The notes under the pieces: generated by a model | What the model saw: the letters and a program-made list of their open reading frames with translations, nothing else | Database searches by the model: none | Told to the model about the DNA's origin: nothing | Position numbers and translations under genes: made by a program | In this document: one piece after another, positions 28,447 through 37,720 of the stretch | How the letters are laid out: each line of letters opens with the position of its first letter | How positions within the stretch are numbered: position 1 is the stretch's first letter | Source of the DNA: Rubellimicrobium mesophilum DSM 19309 | GTDB lineage: Bacteria; Pseudomonadota; Alphaproteobacteria; Rhodobacterales; Rhodobacteraceae | Assembly: GCF_000600335.2 (NCBI RefSeq) | Contig: NZ_KK088573.1 | Location: 1 to 52,020 of the forward strand | Reading direction: 5' to 3' | DNA length: 52,020 bases

Positions 28447-28914
28447 TCATGCCGGCTTGTTGATGACCGCCGTGCCGAGCGCGAGGTCGGTCAGGCCCTG
28501 GCCCCGGCCGAGCACGATCATGAGCGCCACCGAGACGAGCTGGAGCGGGAAGACCGCCATGGACACGCTGTAGCCCAGCACGTGCGCGAAGGCGGTCGCG
28601 GGGTCCAGCCGCCCGCCGTCGCGGGCGCGGAGCGTGATCCCCATCAGGCGCATCCCCCAGGTCGCCGAGCCCCCCGAGAGCGTCGCCCAGCGGTAGAGGA
28701 AGCCCACCATGAGCCAGAGGAACGGCCACCAGAACAGGGCCGTGAAGGCGGTGAAGGGCAAGGCGAGGAGGCAGAGGAGAAAGGTCAGGCTCGCGTCCAC
28801 GACCCAGGCCAGGCCCCGCTTGGTCGTGACGCCCTCGTAGAACTCGGGCTCGCGGACGGGGTCGGGGAGGCCGTGCAGCACGGACGCGGGACGGACGAAG
28901 GGACGCGTGGTCAT
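28447..28914 (-). CDS. RDD-family membrane protein
   Basis: A 155-residue integral membrane protein with the RDD pattern: the opening GLAWVVDASLTFLLCLLAL (here R-D read as V-D), a second hydrophobic block FWWPFLWLMVGFLYRWATL, and SATWGMRLMGITLRARDGG before the last helix. RDD proteins have been linked to ion or solute transport, but no substrate can be named. The ATG at 28914 gives the usual length; upstream in-frame sequence is low-complexity and antisense to other features. The ribosome-binding site is weak. Confidence 0.82.
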   Translation of the reverse strand: MTTRPFVRPASVLHGLPDPVREPEFYEGVTTKRGLAWVVDASLTFLLCLLALPFTAFTALFWWPFLWLMVGFLYRWATLSGGSATWGMRLMGITLRARDGGRLDPATAFAHVLGYSVSMAVFPLQLVSVALMIVLGRGQGLTDLALGTAVINKPA

Positions 28915-28945
28915 CGGGCGGAACCTGCGGGCGGGAGAAAGGGGA

Positions 28946-28969
28946 AAGGGCGGGAGAGGCCCCGCCCTT
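28946..28969 (-). terminator. Terminator after the DUF2852 gene
   Basis: A 9-bp stem (AAGGGCGGG and complement) with a 6-base loop, followed on the minus strand by TT and C-rich sequence. It lies 46 bases past the DUF2852 stop. Confidence 0.6.
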
Positions 28970-29014
28970 CGCATGGTGATGTGGGAGCCCGGTCGGGCCC
29001 CCACAAGGCTCGGG

Positions 29015-29542
29015 TCAGGCCGCCTGCTCGCCGTCCTCGGTCGGGGTGCGGTCGGCGGCGCGGCGGGCGCGGTCCTCCATGAACTGGTCGAACTCGGCCT
29101 TGTCCTTGGCCTCGCGGAGCCGGCCCAGGAACTCCTCGAAGGCGCGCTGCTCCTCCTCCAGGCGGCGGAGCGTGTCGGCCTTGTAGGAGTCGAAGGCGGC
29201 GTTTCCGCTCGGGCGCATCGCGCTGCGGGCGGAGCGCATCCGGTCCTCCCAGCCCTCGCGCATCTTGCCGCGGCCCCAGCCGCAGGAAAGGGCGCGGTCG
29301 GAATTATGGTGATGGCGATGTCCAAACATGCGTCCGGTTCCCAGCATGAAGAGGAGGAGGGCGACGCCCAGCGGCGGCGCGACGAAGAAGGAGAGGATCG
29401 TGACCGCCCACCAGGCGCCGCGCCCGCGCTCGTCGAGGAACTCGACGCCGCGCCTCAGACCGGAGACGATGTTGCTCAGGATCGAGGGCCGCTCGGTCGC
29501 GGGCCGATAGCCGGCTGGAGGATAGGATTCGGTGGAGCTCAT
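29015..29542 (-). CDS. DUF2852 family membrane-associated protein
   Basis: A 175-residue protein of unknown function, assigned to DUF2852 by overall layout. One transmembrane segment (about residues 44 to 68, AWWAVTILSFFVAPPLGVAL) is followed by a His-rich stretch GHRHHHN and a charged, probably coiled-coil C terminus (LRRLEEEQRAFEEFLGRLRE). AAGGAGG lies nine bases before the ATG. Its promoter region holds two near-identical palindromes (29572-29590 and 29631-29649), so it is likely under specific control. Nothing in the sequence gives a biochemical role. Confidence 0.78.
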   Translation of the reverse strand: MSSTESYPPAGYRPATERPSILSNIVSGLRRGVEFLDERGRGAWWAVTILSFFVAPPLGVALLLFMLGTGRMFGHRHHHNSDRALSCGWGRGKMREGWEDRMRSARSAMRPSGNAAFDSYKADTLRRLEEEQRAFEEFLGRLREAKDKAEFDQFMEDRARRAADRTPTEDGEQAA

Positions 29543-29571
29543 TGCGCGGTGCCTCCTTCGGGGGCGGTTGG

Positions 29572-29590
29572 ATGTGAACGTCTTTCACAT
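29572..29590. promoter_or_regulatory. Palindromic operator-like site A
   Basis: ATGTGAACGTCTTTCACAT, a TGTGAA-N5-TTCACA palindrome. It covers the predicted transcription start of the DUF2852 gene, 30 bases ahead of its ATG. Site B at 29631-29649 is its reverse complement with one difference. Confidence 0.65.
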
Positions 29591-29595
29591 TGCGG

Positions 29596-29624
29596 AAGAT
29601 GGGACAGTGGGGTCGGGCCTTCAA
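29596..29624 (-). promoter_or_regulatory. Candidate DUF2852 promoter
   Basis: TTGAAG, a 17-base spacer and CATCTT on the minus strand. It lies exactly between the two palindromes: site B just upstream of the -35 and site A over the predicted start. The -10 match is weak (three of six). Confidence 0.45.
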
Positions 29625-29630
29625 GCCGTC

Positions 29631-29649
29631 ATGTGAAAGACATTCACAT
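29631..29649. promoter_or_regulatory. Palindromic operator-like site B
   Basis: ATGTGAAAGACATTCACAT, the mirror copy of site A with one base changed. The centres are 59 bases apart. It lies between the DUF2852 promoter and glnE and could affect either gene. Confidence 0.65.
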
Positions 29650-29723
29650 CGACGGCGGCGTGAGCGAAAAAGCGCCGAAGGGGTCTGGTCGAGCCGGTCC
29701 GGACCTGCTCCAAGGGTCCTGCC

Positions 29724-32506
29724 ATGAATGCCTTGTCCGCCCGCATCTCGCGCTTGCCCCGCCCCTGCGACCTCGAACGCGGGGAGCGGGCCGTTCCGTC
29801 GGGCGTGACCGGAGCCGTCCGCACGCTGCTGGTCGGCGCGGCGGGGAGCAGCCCCTACCTGGCCGAGCTGATGGCGCGGGAGGGCGAATGGCTCGGTCCC
29901 GCCCTGGACGATCCCGAGGGCGCGCTGGACGCGGCGTTGCGGGACCTGCCCGACGGTCCGCCCGACCGGCTCGGTCCGGCGTTGCGACAGGCCAAGCGGC
30001 GAGTGGCGCTCCTTGCGGGGATCATGGACCTTGCGGGGGCCTGGTCCCTCCAGATGGTGACGGGCGCCCTCTCGCGCCTCGCCGACCTCGCGGTGGATCG
30101 CTCGATCAGGGCGCTGGTGGCCGAGGCCATCGCCAAGGGGCGGCTCCCCGGCCTCGGGCCGGAGGACGCCGGCACCGCCGGCGGCATGGTCGCGCTCGCC
30201 ATGGGCAAGATGGGGGCGGGCGAGCTCAACTATTCGAGCGACATCGACCTCATCTGCCTCTTCGACGAGACGCGGGTCTCGCGCGAGGACTTCCCGGCTG
30301 TGCGGGCGGGCTTCGTCAAGGTCACGCGGGCGATGACGGCGATGCTGCAGGACCGCACGGACGGCTACGTCTTCCGCGTGGACCTGCGGCTGAGGCCCGA
30401 CGCAGCCGTGACCCCGGTCTGCATGGCCATGGCGGGCGCCGAGGCCTATTACGAGAGCCTCGGGCGGACCTGGGAGCGCGCGGCCTACATCAAGGCGCGG
30501 CCCTGCGGCGGCGACATCGCGGCGGGCGAGGGGTTCCTCGACACCCTCAGGCCCTTCGTCTGGCGCCGTCACCTCGACTTCGCGGCGATCCAGGACGCTC
30601 ACGACATGAGGCTCCGCATCCGGGACCACAAGGGACTCGGCGGGGCCGCTGAACCTCGATGGGCACGACCTGAAGCTCGGCCGTGGCGGCATCCGGGAGA
30701 TCGAGTTCTTCGTCCAGACGCGCCAGCTCATCGCCGGGGGGACGCGACCCCGCGCTGCGGGTGCGCGGCACGCTGGAGGGGCTGGATCGGCTCGTCGCCG
30801 CCGGCTGGGTCCCGCCCGATGCCGCCGCCACGCTCGCCGCCCATTACCGCCGCCTGCGCGAGGTCGAGCACCGGGTCCAGATGATCGCCGACCAGCAGAC
30901 GCACGCCTTGCCGAACAGCGCCGAGGGCTGGGCGCGGCTCGTCTCCCTCATGGGCGAGAGCGAGGACGACGTGCGGCGCGACCTCCGCGAGCGGATCGAG
31001 GAGGTGCACGAACTGACCGAGGGCTTCTTCGCCCCTGGCCAGTCGGCAGCATTGCCGGAGGACGACTTCGGCGCCGAGGTCACCTCGCGCTGGCCGACCT
31101 ATCCGGCGCTGCGGTCCCAGCGGGCGGTCGAGATATTCAATCGCCTCCGCCCCGAGATCCTGCTCCGCCTGCGCGAGGCCGCGCGCCCCGACGAGGCGCT
31201 GATGAGCTTCGACCTCTTCCTGGCCGGGCTTCCCGCGGGCGTGCAGCTCTTCTCCCTCTTCGAGGCGAACCCGGACCTCCTGCGGCTGATGGTCGAGATC
31301 AGCGCGACCTCGCCCGCGCTCGCCCGCTACCTGTCGCGGAACGCGGGGGTGCTGGACGCGGTGATCGCCGGGCGGTTCTTCGCGCCCTGGCCCGGTCGGG
31401 CCGAGCTTCGGGAGTCGCTGGGCCGAGCCGTCGCCCACGGGCGCGACCAGGAGGCGCGGCTCGACGCGGCGCGACGCTGGCTGAAGGAATGGTGGTTCCG
31501 AACCGGCGTCCATCACCTCCAGGGCCTGATCGGGGCCGAGGAAGCCGGGCGGCAGTATGCGGACCTCGCCGAGACGGTTCTCGGGCAGGTCTTTCCTATG
31601 GTGTCCGAGGACTTCTCGAGGAAGCACGGCGGCGGCCCCGGATGGGGGGCCGTGGTGCTGGGGATGGGCTCGCTCGGGACGGGGCGGCTCTCGGCGACCT
31701 CCGATCTCGACCTGATCGTGATCTACGACGCAGGGGTGGACGGAGCCTCGGACGGGGCGCGGCCTCTCGCGACGCGGCCCTATTTCGCGCGGCTCACGCA
31801 GGGCCTGGTCACGGCGCTCTCGGCTCCCATGGCCGAAGGGCGGCTCTACGAGGTGGACATGCGCCTGCGCCCGTCCGGACGTCAGGGGCCGGTCGCCACC
31901 TCCTGGCCCTCGTTCCAGAGCTACCAGCGCGAGGAGGCCTGGACCTGGGAGCACCTCGCGCTCACCCGCGCCCGCGTGGTCGCCGGGGCGGGCGAGGGGG
32001 CGCCGGCGCTCGCCGAGCGGGTCGAGGCCTTCCGGGCCGAGCTGATCGCCGGGCGCCGGGGCGACGCGCGCGTCCTGCCCGACGTGGCCGGGATGCGCGC
32101 CCGGCTTGCCGCCGCCAAGTCGGGCGAGGGGGCCTGGGACGCCAAGTCCGGCCCCGGGCGGCTCCGGGACCTCGAGCTCTGCGCGCAGGGGCTGGCGCTC
32201 CTAGCAGGCTCGTCGGTGCGGTCCACGCCGGAGCAGATCGCCGCCGGACGCGAGGCGGGACTGATCGGGGCCGGGGACGCCGAGGTCCTGGACGCCGCCG
32301 CGAGCCTCTTCTGGAACGTCCAGGCGGCCGCTCGGCTCCTGACCGAGGGCACCCTCGACCCCGGCAAGGTGGGCGAGGGCGGGCGCCGCTTCCTGTTGCG
32401 CGAGACCGAGGAGGAGGCGATCCCGATGCTGGAGGCCCGCCTGGCGGAATCGGCCGAGGCGGCGGCGGCGGCGATCGACCGCGTGGTCGGAGGAGGAGAA
32501 TCGTGA
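29724..32506 (+). CDS. glnE: Bifunctional glutamine synthetase adenylyltransferase/deadenylase, two frameshifts
   Basis: GlnE adds or removes AMP on glutamine synthetase according to PII status. About 927 residues when corrected. The N-terminal deadenylase nucleotidyltransferase has GKMGAGELNYSSDIDLICLF; the C-terminal adenylylase has GMGSLGTGRLSATSDLDLIV, in a different frame. Between them lies a short stretch in the third frame (LNLDGHDLKLGRGGIREIEF, about 30648-30735). Two single-base insertions explain this, in the G runs at 30642-30645 and 30736-30741; the 2783-base interval is a multiple of three plus two. AAGGG precedes the ATG. Sequencing error is likelier than decay. Confidence 0.92.
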
Positions 32507-32778
32507 CCGAGAAGGATCCCCATGACCCCAAGGGTCTCGTGCGCGAGTCCTACCGGATCGAGGGCATCACCGAGCCCGAGTGCCGGTCGATCTTCCTCGA
32601 CTGGGCGCTTTCGCTGCCGCCCGACGCCGATCCCCGGCCGCATGTCCTGGCGCTCCTCGATCGCCATCGCGACGATGCCCATCCCATGACCGGGATGCTG
32701 CGGGCCGCCCTCGCCACCGCCGAGGCGCCGAGGCGGCGGGGCGGGCGCTACGGGCGGATCAACCCGCCGGGCACCTGA
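32503..32778 (+). CDS. Small conserved-looking protein downstream of glnE
   Basis: A 91-residue protein starting at GTG 32503 that overlaps the glnE stop (GTGA) behind a strong GGAGGAGGAG site, so it is certainly positioned as a translated gene. The sequence has no signal peptide or membrane helix; the core ECRSIFLDWALSLPPDADPR is followed by LLDRHRDDAHPMTGMLRAAL and a basic tail (RRRGGRYGRINP). I do not recognise a named family. I recall similar short genes after glnE in other Rhodobacterales, but cannot verify that here. No function is proposed. Confidence 0.75.
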   Translation: MTEKDPHDPKGLVRESYRIEGITEPECRSIFLDWALSLPPDADPRPHVLALLDRHRDDAHPMTGMLRAALATAEAPRRRGGRYGRINPPGT

Positions 32779-32820
32779 GGCGCCCTTGACCCTCCCGGCG
32801 CGAGAGGCGAGAGGACCCGC

Positions 32821-33876
32821 ATGATCCTCGAGGACCGCCTCCGCGACATCGCCCAGCGCTACGCCTTCCTCGAGGCGAAGATGCAGGAGCCCCTCTCCCC
32901 CGCCGAGATCGCGCAAGTCTCGCGCGAGTGGTCGCAGCTCAAGCCGGTGGTGGAGGCCACCGAGGCCTGGCGCGCCCTGTCGGACGACCTGCGCGACGCC
33001 GAGGCGATGCTCGCCGACCCCGAGATGCGGGCGCTGGCCGAGGAGGAGCTGCCCTCCCTGCGCGAGCGGCTCGAGGAGAAGGAGCGGGAGCTTCGGGTGG
33101 CGCTACTGCCCAAGGACGCCGCCGACGCGCGCCCTGCGATGCTGGAGATCCGGCCCGGAACCGGGGGCGACGAGGCCGCGCTCTTCGCCGCCGACCTCGC
33201 GCGGATGTACCAGCGCTATGCCGAATCGCAGGGTTGGCGCTTCGACGTGGTCGAGGAGCAGGCGACCGACCTCGGCGGCCTCAAGGAACTCGTGGCGCGG
33301 ATCGAGGGCGAGGGCGTCTTCGCCCGGCTGAAGTACGAGAGCGGCGTCCACCGCATCCAGCGGGTCCCGTCGACCGAGGCCTCGGGCCGCATCCACACCT
33401 CCGCCGCGACCGTGGCGGTGCTCCCGGAAGCGGAGGAGGTGGACATCCAGATCAACCCGAGCGACCTCCGGATCGACACCATGCGCGCCTCGGGCGCGGG
33501 GGGGCAGCACGTCAACAAGACCGACTCGGCCGTGCGCTTGACCCACCTGCCGACGGGGATCGTCGTGACCTCCTCGCTCAAGTCCCAGCACCAGAACCGG
33601 GACATCGCCATGCAGGTTCTCCGCGCACGGCTCTACGACATGGAGCGGGCCCGCACCGAGGGGGCCCGCGCCGCCAACCGCAAGTCGCAGGTGGGCTCGG
33701 GCGACCGGAGCGAGCGCATCCGCACCTACAACGTCCCGCAGGGGCGCCTCACCGACCACCGGATCGGCCTCACGCTTTACCGGCTCGACCAGGTCCTCGA
33801 TGGCGACTTGGGCGAGGTCATCGACGCCTTGACGGCCCACGCGCAGGCCGAGGCGCTGGCGCAGATGGGCGAGTGA
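32821..33876 (+). CDS. prfA: Peptide chain release factor 1
   Basis: RF1 reads UAA and UAG and triggers peptide release. The 351-residue protein has an N-terminal helical domain, the codon-recognition motif PST in [15 protein letters not shown] (the PxT motif of RF1), and GGQ at residues 227 to 229 in [19 protein letters not shown], which is methylated by PrmC. GAGAGG precedes the ATG. prmC follows after 6 bases, the usual pairing of the factor with its methyltransferase. Confidence 0.97.
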   Translation: MILEDRLRDIAQRYAFLEAKMQEPLSPAEIAQVSREWSQLKPVVEATEAWRALSDDLRDAEAMLADPEMRALAEEELPSLRERLEEKERELRVALLPKDAADARPAMLEIRPGTGGDEAALFAADLARMYQRYAESQGWRFDVVEEQATDLGGLKELVARIEGEGVFARLKYESGVHRIQRVPSTEASGRIHTSAATVAVLPEAEEVDIQINPSDLRIDTMRASGAGGQHVNKTDSAVRLTHLPTGIVVTSSLKSQHQNRDIAMQVLRARLYDMERARTEGARAANRKSQVGSGDRSERIRTYNVPQGRLTDHRIGLTLYRLDQVLDGDLGEVIDALTAHAQAEALAQMGE

Positions 33877-33882
33877 GGCGGA

Positions 33883-34713
33883 ATGACCGGCTCTGACCTG
33901 CTCGCCCGAGGCATCCGAACCCTTCGCGTCGCAGACGTCCCCGAGCCGGTCGGGGACGCCCGACGGCTCCTCGCGCAAGCGCTGGGCGTGGGGCCTGGAC
34001 GGCTGACGGTGATGCTGCCCGAGCCGGTTTCCGCAGACTCGGCAAAGGCTTATGAAGGACTCCTCGTTCGCCGCGCGAAGCGGGAGCCGGTGTCGCACCT
34101 CGTCGGATCGCGGACCTTCTGGGGCCGCGACTTCGAGGTCAACGCGGACGTGCTCGATCCCCGGCCCGAGACGGAGGTGCTGGTCGCCACGGCCCTGGAG
34201 GAGCCCTTCGCCCGTGTCCTCGACCTCGGGGTCGGATCGGGCTGCATCCTGCTCACCCTGCTCGCGGAGCGGCCGGACGCGACCGGGCTCGGCCTCGACC
34301 TCTCGCCCGGCGCCCTGTCGGTCGCGGATCGCAACGCCGCTCGCCTGGGGGTCGCGGGCCGCGCCTCCTTCGCGCGCTCCGATTGGTTCCAGAACGCGGA
34401 CGGTCTGTTCGATCTCATCGTCTCGAACCCCCCTTACATCGCCCTGGACGAGATGCCGGCGCTGGAGCCCGAGGTGCGGGTCTGGGAGCCGCGCCTGGCG
34501 CTGACGGACGAGGGCGACGGCCTTGGCGCCTATCGCGCGATTCTGTCCGGTGCGGCGGCGCACCTTGCGCCCAAGGGCCGCCTGATGGTGGAGATCGGTC
34601 CCACCCAGGCCGAGGCCGTGGCGCGGATCGGGGCGGCCCAGGGCCTCGCTCCGCCGGAGATCCGGCGCGACCTCGACGGACGGGCCAGAGTCTGCCTGTT
34701 CCGCGTGCCTTGA
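33883..34713 (+). CDS. prmC: Release factor glutamine methyltransferase
   Basis: PrmC methylates the GGQ glutamine of release factors using S-adenosylmethionine. In this 276-residue protein an N-terminal helical domain is followed by a class I methyltransferase fold: the SAM-binding VLDLGVGSGCILLTLL, acidic GLGLDLS, and the substrate motif NPPY in LIVSNPPYIALDEM. GAGGCGG precedes the ATG at 33883. It directly follows prfA, which supports the assignment against other NPPY methyltransferases. Confidence 0.95.
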   Translation: MTGSDLLARGIRTLRVADVPEPVGDARRLLAQALGVGPGRLTVMLPEPVSADSAKAYEGLLVRRAKREPVSHLVGSRTFWGRDFEVNADVLDPRPETEVLVATALEEPFARVLDLGVGSGCILLTLLAERPDATGLGLDLSPGALSVADRNAARLGVAGRASFARSDWFQNADGLFDLIVSNPPYIALDEMPALEPEVRVWEPRLALTDEGDGLGAYRAILSGAAAHLAPKGRLMVEIGPTQAEAVARIGAAQGLAPPEIRRDLDGRARVCLFRVP

Positions 34714-34945
34714 GAACCGCAATCTGCCACCTATATCGACTCCAACTGTTTTGCCCTTGCCCTCATGTCCGTCGCGTGCTTAGTGGCGCCCAGCGGATGG
34801 GATGCGGGCAGCGGGCCGGCGGGCCTCGCTCAATCCCCCCGTCCGAAGCGTCGCCTTCACAGTCAGGTCGATTCCCCCGAACAGGCGCCATCGGCGTGGG
34901 ATCAGGCCCCGAGCGTCACGAATTGCACCTGGAACAGACAGGCCC

Positions 34946-35788
34946 ATGAGATCTTCCAAGCAGCGGCAGCGCAACAAGCAGAACCGCAACAACCGCCCCT
35001 CCGGCGGCAACATCATCAACCGCGTCTTCGATAGCTCGGGCCCCGAGGGGAAGGTGCGCGGCACCCCCGCCCAGATCATCGAGAAGTATCTCCAGCTCCA
35101 CCGCGACGCGCAACTCGCCGGGGACCGCGTGAACGCCGAGAACTTCGCCCAGCACGCCGAGCACTATACCCGCATCCTCGCCGAGGCGATGCGCGACGTG
35201 GAGCGCGCCCGTGAGGAGCAGGAGCAGTTCCACCGCGAGCGCCAGCAGGAGCGCGACCGTCAGATGGAGCTCTCGCGCGAGCAGCAACAGCAGCGCGAGC
35301 AGCAGCAACAGCGCGACCGCGACCACCAGCGCGAGCGGGAGCAGCAGCGCGAGCGTGAGCGCGCCGCCCGCTTCCGTGCGCAGGAGGAGGCGTCCGGCGG
35401 TCCCGCCGACCTGGTCGAGCCGAGCTTCCTCTCCCAGCCGCTCTTCCCGGTCATGGTGGCCGATCCGCAGGATGACATGGCCCCCGACGCCGGCCTCGTG
35501 GAGACGCCGGAGGAGCGCGCCTCCCGCCCCGAGCGCCCCCGCCGCGAGGATCGGCCCTTCGAAGGCCGTGAGCGGCGCCCGCGCCGCGACCGCGAGGAGC
35601 GCCACCCCGCGCCCGTGACGGAGCCTGAGGCCGAACCGGTGGTCCCGGCTCCGGCGCCCGAGGCGGCTGCCCCGACCCCGGACGCCGAGCCCGCGAAAGC
35701 CGAGCGTCCCCGCAAGCCCCGCAAGCCTCGCGCGCCCAAGGCGGAGGGCCCAACCGAAGCCGTGGCCCCGCCCGACGCGGCGGAGTGA
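34946..35788 (+). CDS. DUF4167 domain protein, Arg/Gln-rich
   Basis: A 280-residue protein of unknown function. The N terminus holds the DUF4167 domain (SGGNIINRVFDSSGPEGKVR and GTPAQIIEKYLQLHRDAQLA, about residues 15 to 75). It is followed by a long Gln/Arg/Glu-rich helix or coiled coil (about 90 to 150) and a disordered, Pro/Ala-rich and very basic tail. The composition suggests nucleic-acid or ribosome binding, which is only inference. The ATG at 34946 puts the domain at the extreme N terminus as usual in the family. The 232-base gap upstream holds no gene that I can see. Confidence 0.85.
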   Translation: MRSSKQRQRNKQNRNNRPSGGNIINRVFDSSGPEGKVRGTPAQIIEKYLQLHRDAQLAGDRVNAENFAQHAEHYTRILAEAMRDVERAREEQEQFHRERQQERDRQMELSREQQQQREQQQQRDRDHQREREQQRERERAARFRAQEEASGGPADLVEPSFLSQPLFPVMVADPQDDMAPDAGLVETPEERASRPERPRREDRPFEGRERRPRRDREERHPAPVTEPEAEPVVPAPAPEAAAPTPDAEPAKAERPRKPRKPRAPKAEGPTEAVAPPDAAE

Positions 35789-35794
35789 GGAACG

Positions 35795-35824
35795 CGAAAG
35801 GGCGGGGGCGACCCCGCCCTTTTC
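35795..35824 (+). terminator. Terminator after the DUF4167 gene
   Basis: A 13-bp perfect stem (CGAAAGGGCGGGG and complement) with a 4-base loop. The A and T runs lie inside the stem, so it can work in both directions between the convergent DUF4167 and ksgA genes. Confidence 0.8.
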
Positions 35825-35896
35825 GTTGACGGCCGTTGGACAGGGTGCGCTTCGATCCACCCCCCGGACGCCGGACCGGTCCGTCGAAACCCGACC

Positions 35897-36739
35897 TCAG
35901 GCCTCGTCCAGCCTCCGCGCCAAGGCGCAGAACTGCTCCAGCGACACCCTCTCGGCCCTCTCGGTGGGCGGGATGCCGACCGCCTCCAGATGTGCCTCGA
36001 TGTCCGGCGCGAGCGACCTCAGCGACGCCCGGAGCATCTTTCGCCTCTGTCCGAAGGCGGCCGCGGTCACGCGGGACAAGGTCCTGGGGTTCGCGGGGAA
36101 CCGTGGCCCGGGGAGCGCGTCGAGATGCACCACCGCCGACGACACCTTGGGCGGCGGCACGAAGGCCTGGGGCGGCAGGTCGAGCACGATGCGAGGCTCG
36201 GCCCGCCACTGCGCCAGGATCGCGAGCCGTCCATAGGCATCGTCCCCGGCCCTGGCGACGATCCGCTCGGCCACTTCGCGCTGGAACATGAGCGTGAGCG
36301 AGGTCCAGAAGGGCGGCCACTCGGGCGGCGTGAGCCAGCGGACCAGGAGCTCCGTCCCCACGTTGTAGGGCAGGTTGGCGACGACCCGGACGGGCGGCGC
36401 GAGCCGGCCCGAGAGGTCCACCTCCAGCGCGTCGCCCTGGATGACCTCCAGCCGCCCCGGATAGTGCCCGGCGATCTGGGCGAGGGCAGGCAGGCAGCGC
36501 GCGTCCTTCTCCACCGCGACGACCTTGCGCGCGCCCTCGGCCAGCAGGCCGCGCGTCAGGCCACCCGGGCCGGGGCCCACCTCCAGCACGTCGGCGCGGG
36601 TCAGGTCCCCGGCCGCCCGGGCGATCCGGGCCGTCAGGTTCAGGTCGAGGATGAAGTTCTGCCCCAGGGCCTTCCTGGCGGAAAGGCCATGTGCCGCGAT
36701 CACCTCGCGCAGCGGCGGCAGGCCGTCTATCGCCGCCAC
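35897..36739 (-). CDS. rsmA: 16S rRNA dimethyladenosine transferase
   Basis: RsmA (KsgA) dimethylates two adjacent adenines near the 3' end of 16S rRNA late in 30S assembly. The 280-residue protein shows [20 protein letters not shown], the SAM motif [14 protein letters not shown], acidic [14 protein letters not shown], and the catalytic [15 protein letters not shown]. The start is GTG at 36739, preceded by GGGGCG and overlapping the end of pdxA by 13 bases; the normal length supports it. pdxA-ksgA after surA and lptD is the classical order in many proteobacteria. Confidence 0.95.
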   Translation of the reverse strand: MAAIDGLPPLREVIAAHGLSARKALGQNFILDLNLTARIARAAGDLTRADVLEVGPGPGGLTRGLLAEGARKVVAVEKDARCLPALAQIAGHYPGRLEVIQGDALEVDLSGRLAPPVRVVANLPYNVGTELLVRWLTPPEWPPFWTSLTLMFQREVAERIVARAGDDAYGRLAILAQWRAEPRIVLDLPPQAFVPPPKVSSAVVHLDALPGPRFPANPRTLSRVTAAAFGQRRKMLRASLRSLAPDIEAHLEAVGIPPTERAERVSLEQFCALARRLDEA

Positions 36740-37698
36740 GGCACGCCCCGGCGCTTTGAGAGTCGGTCCGCGAGCTCCAGCGCCGCGATCATGGAACGGG
36801 CGTCGGCGATGCCTTTTCCGGCGATCCCGAAGGCCGTCCCATGGTCGGGCGAGGTTCGCACGAAGGGCAGTCCGAGCGTCGCGTTCACGCCCCGTGCGAA
36901 GTCCAGCGTCTTGATCGGGATCAGCGCCTGGTCGTGGTACATGCAGACGGCGGCATCGTAGCCCGCCCGCGCCTCCTGGTGGAACATGGTGTCGCCGGGC
37001 AGGGGACCGCGCAGATCCATACCCTCCGCCCGGAGCCGCTCCAGCACCGGCCCGATCACCGTCCGCTCCTCCGACCCCATGAGGCCACCTTCGCCGGCAT
37101 GGGGGTTGAGGCCGGCGACCGCGATCCGGGGCGACGGCAGGCCCCAGTCGTCGCGGAGGGAGGCGTGGGTGATTCGCAGGACGCCCTCCAGCAGGTCCGG
37201 AGCGAGGAGGCGGGGCACCTCCGCGATCGGCACGTGGATGGTGGCGGGCACCACCCGGAGCGCGTCGCAGGCCAGCATCATGACCACCTCCACGTCGCCG
37301 CCGAGATGGGCCAGGAACTCGGTGTGGCCGGGGTAGGCGAAGCCTGCGCCCCGGATCAGCGCCTCCTTGGAGATCGGCGCGGTGCAGAGCGCCCGCGCGC
37401 GTCCCTCGCGGATGAGCCGGACCCCGTCCGCGATGGCGTCGATCACGCCTTGGGCATGGACGGGATTGGGCTCGCCCGGCATGGCGCCCGGGCCGAAGTC
37501 TCGCGCGAGGACAGGCAAAGCGTGGGGAGCGGCTTCCTCGGCCTCCTCGGGGCCTGAGACCTCGGCCACCGGCGTGCCGCGCGGCAGGTGGCGCGGGTCG
37601 CCGATCCAGAGGAGGGGGAGGCGCGTCGCCTCCCATGCCTTCGCGGCGACCTCGGGCCCGATTCCAGCAGGCTCGCCGCAGGAGACGACGATGGTCAT
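36727..37698 (-). CDS. pdxA: 4-hydroxythreonine-4-phosphate dehydrogenase
   Basis: PdxA performs the NAD-dependent oxidation in pyridoxal phosphate synthesis (DXP-dependent route). The 323-residue protein begins with the family's [17 protein letters not shown] and has the three metal-ligand histidines in [25 protein letters not shown] and [13 protein letters not shown]. The end [18 protein letters not shown] is also typical. It lies 22 bases after surA and overlaps rsmA, within the lptFGD-surA-pdxA-rsmA cluster. Confidence 0.95.
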   Translation of the reverse strand: MTIVVSCGEPAGIGPEVAAKAWEATRLPLLWIGDPRHLPRGTPVAEVSGPEEAEEAAPHALPVLARDFGPGAMPGEPNPVHAQGVIDAIADGVRLIREGRARALCTAPISKEALIRGAGFAYPGHTEFLAHLGGDVEVVMMLACDALRVVPATIHVPIAEVPRLLAPDLLEGVLRITHASLRDDWGLPSPRIAVAGLNPHAGEGGLMGSEERTVIGPVLERLRAEGMDLRGPLPGDTMFHQEARAGYDAAVCMYHDQALIPIKTLDFARGVNATLGLPFVRTSPDHGTAFGIAGKGIADARSMIAALELADRLSKRRGVPWRR

Positions 37699-37720
37699 GG
37701 CCGCGACCCCGGCGGGGCTC

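Noticed and set aside
29572..29649. Reading the twin palindromes as CRP/FNR sites
   Set aside because: TGTGA and TCACA are seven bases apart, not six, and the palindrome extends as TGTGAA-N5-TTCACA, so a different regulator is more likely.
34714..34945. Possible gene or promoter in the gap between prmC and the DUF4167 gene
   Set aside because: A TTGAGA-N17-ATATCG arrangement at the prmC end is too weak, and frames here lack start signals. Nothing is annotated.
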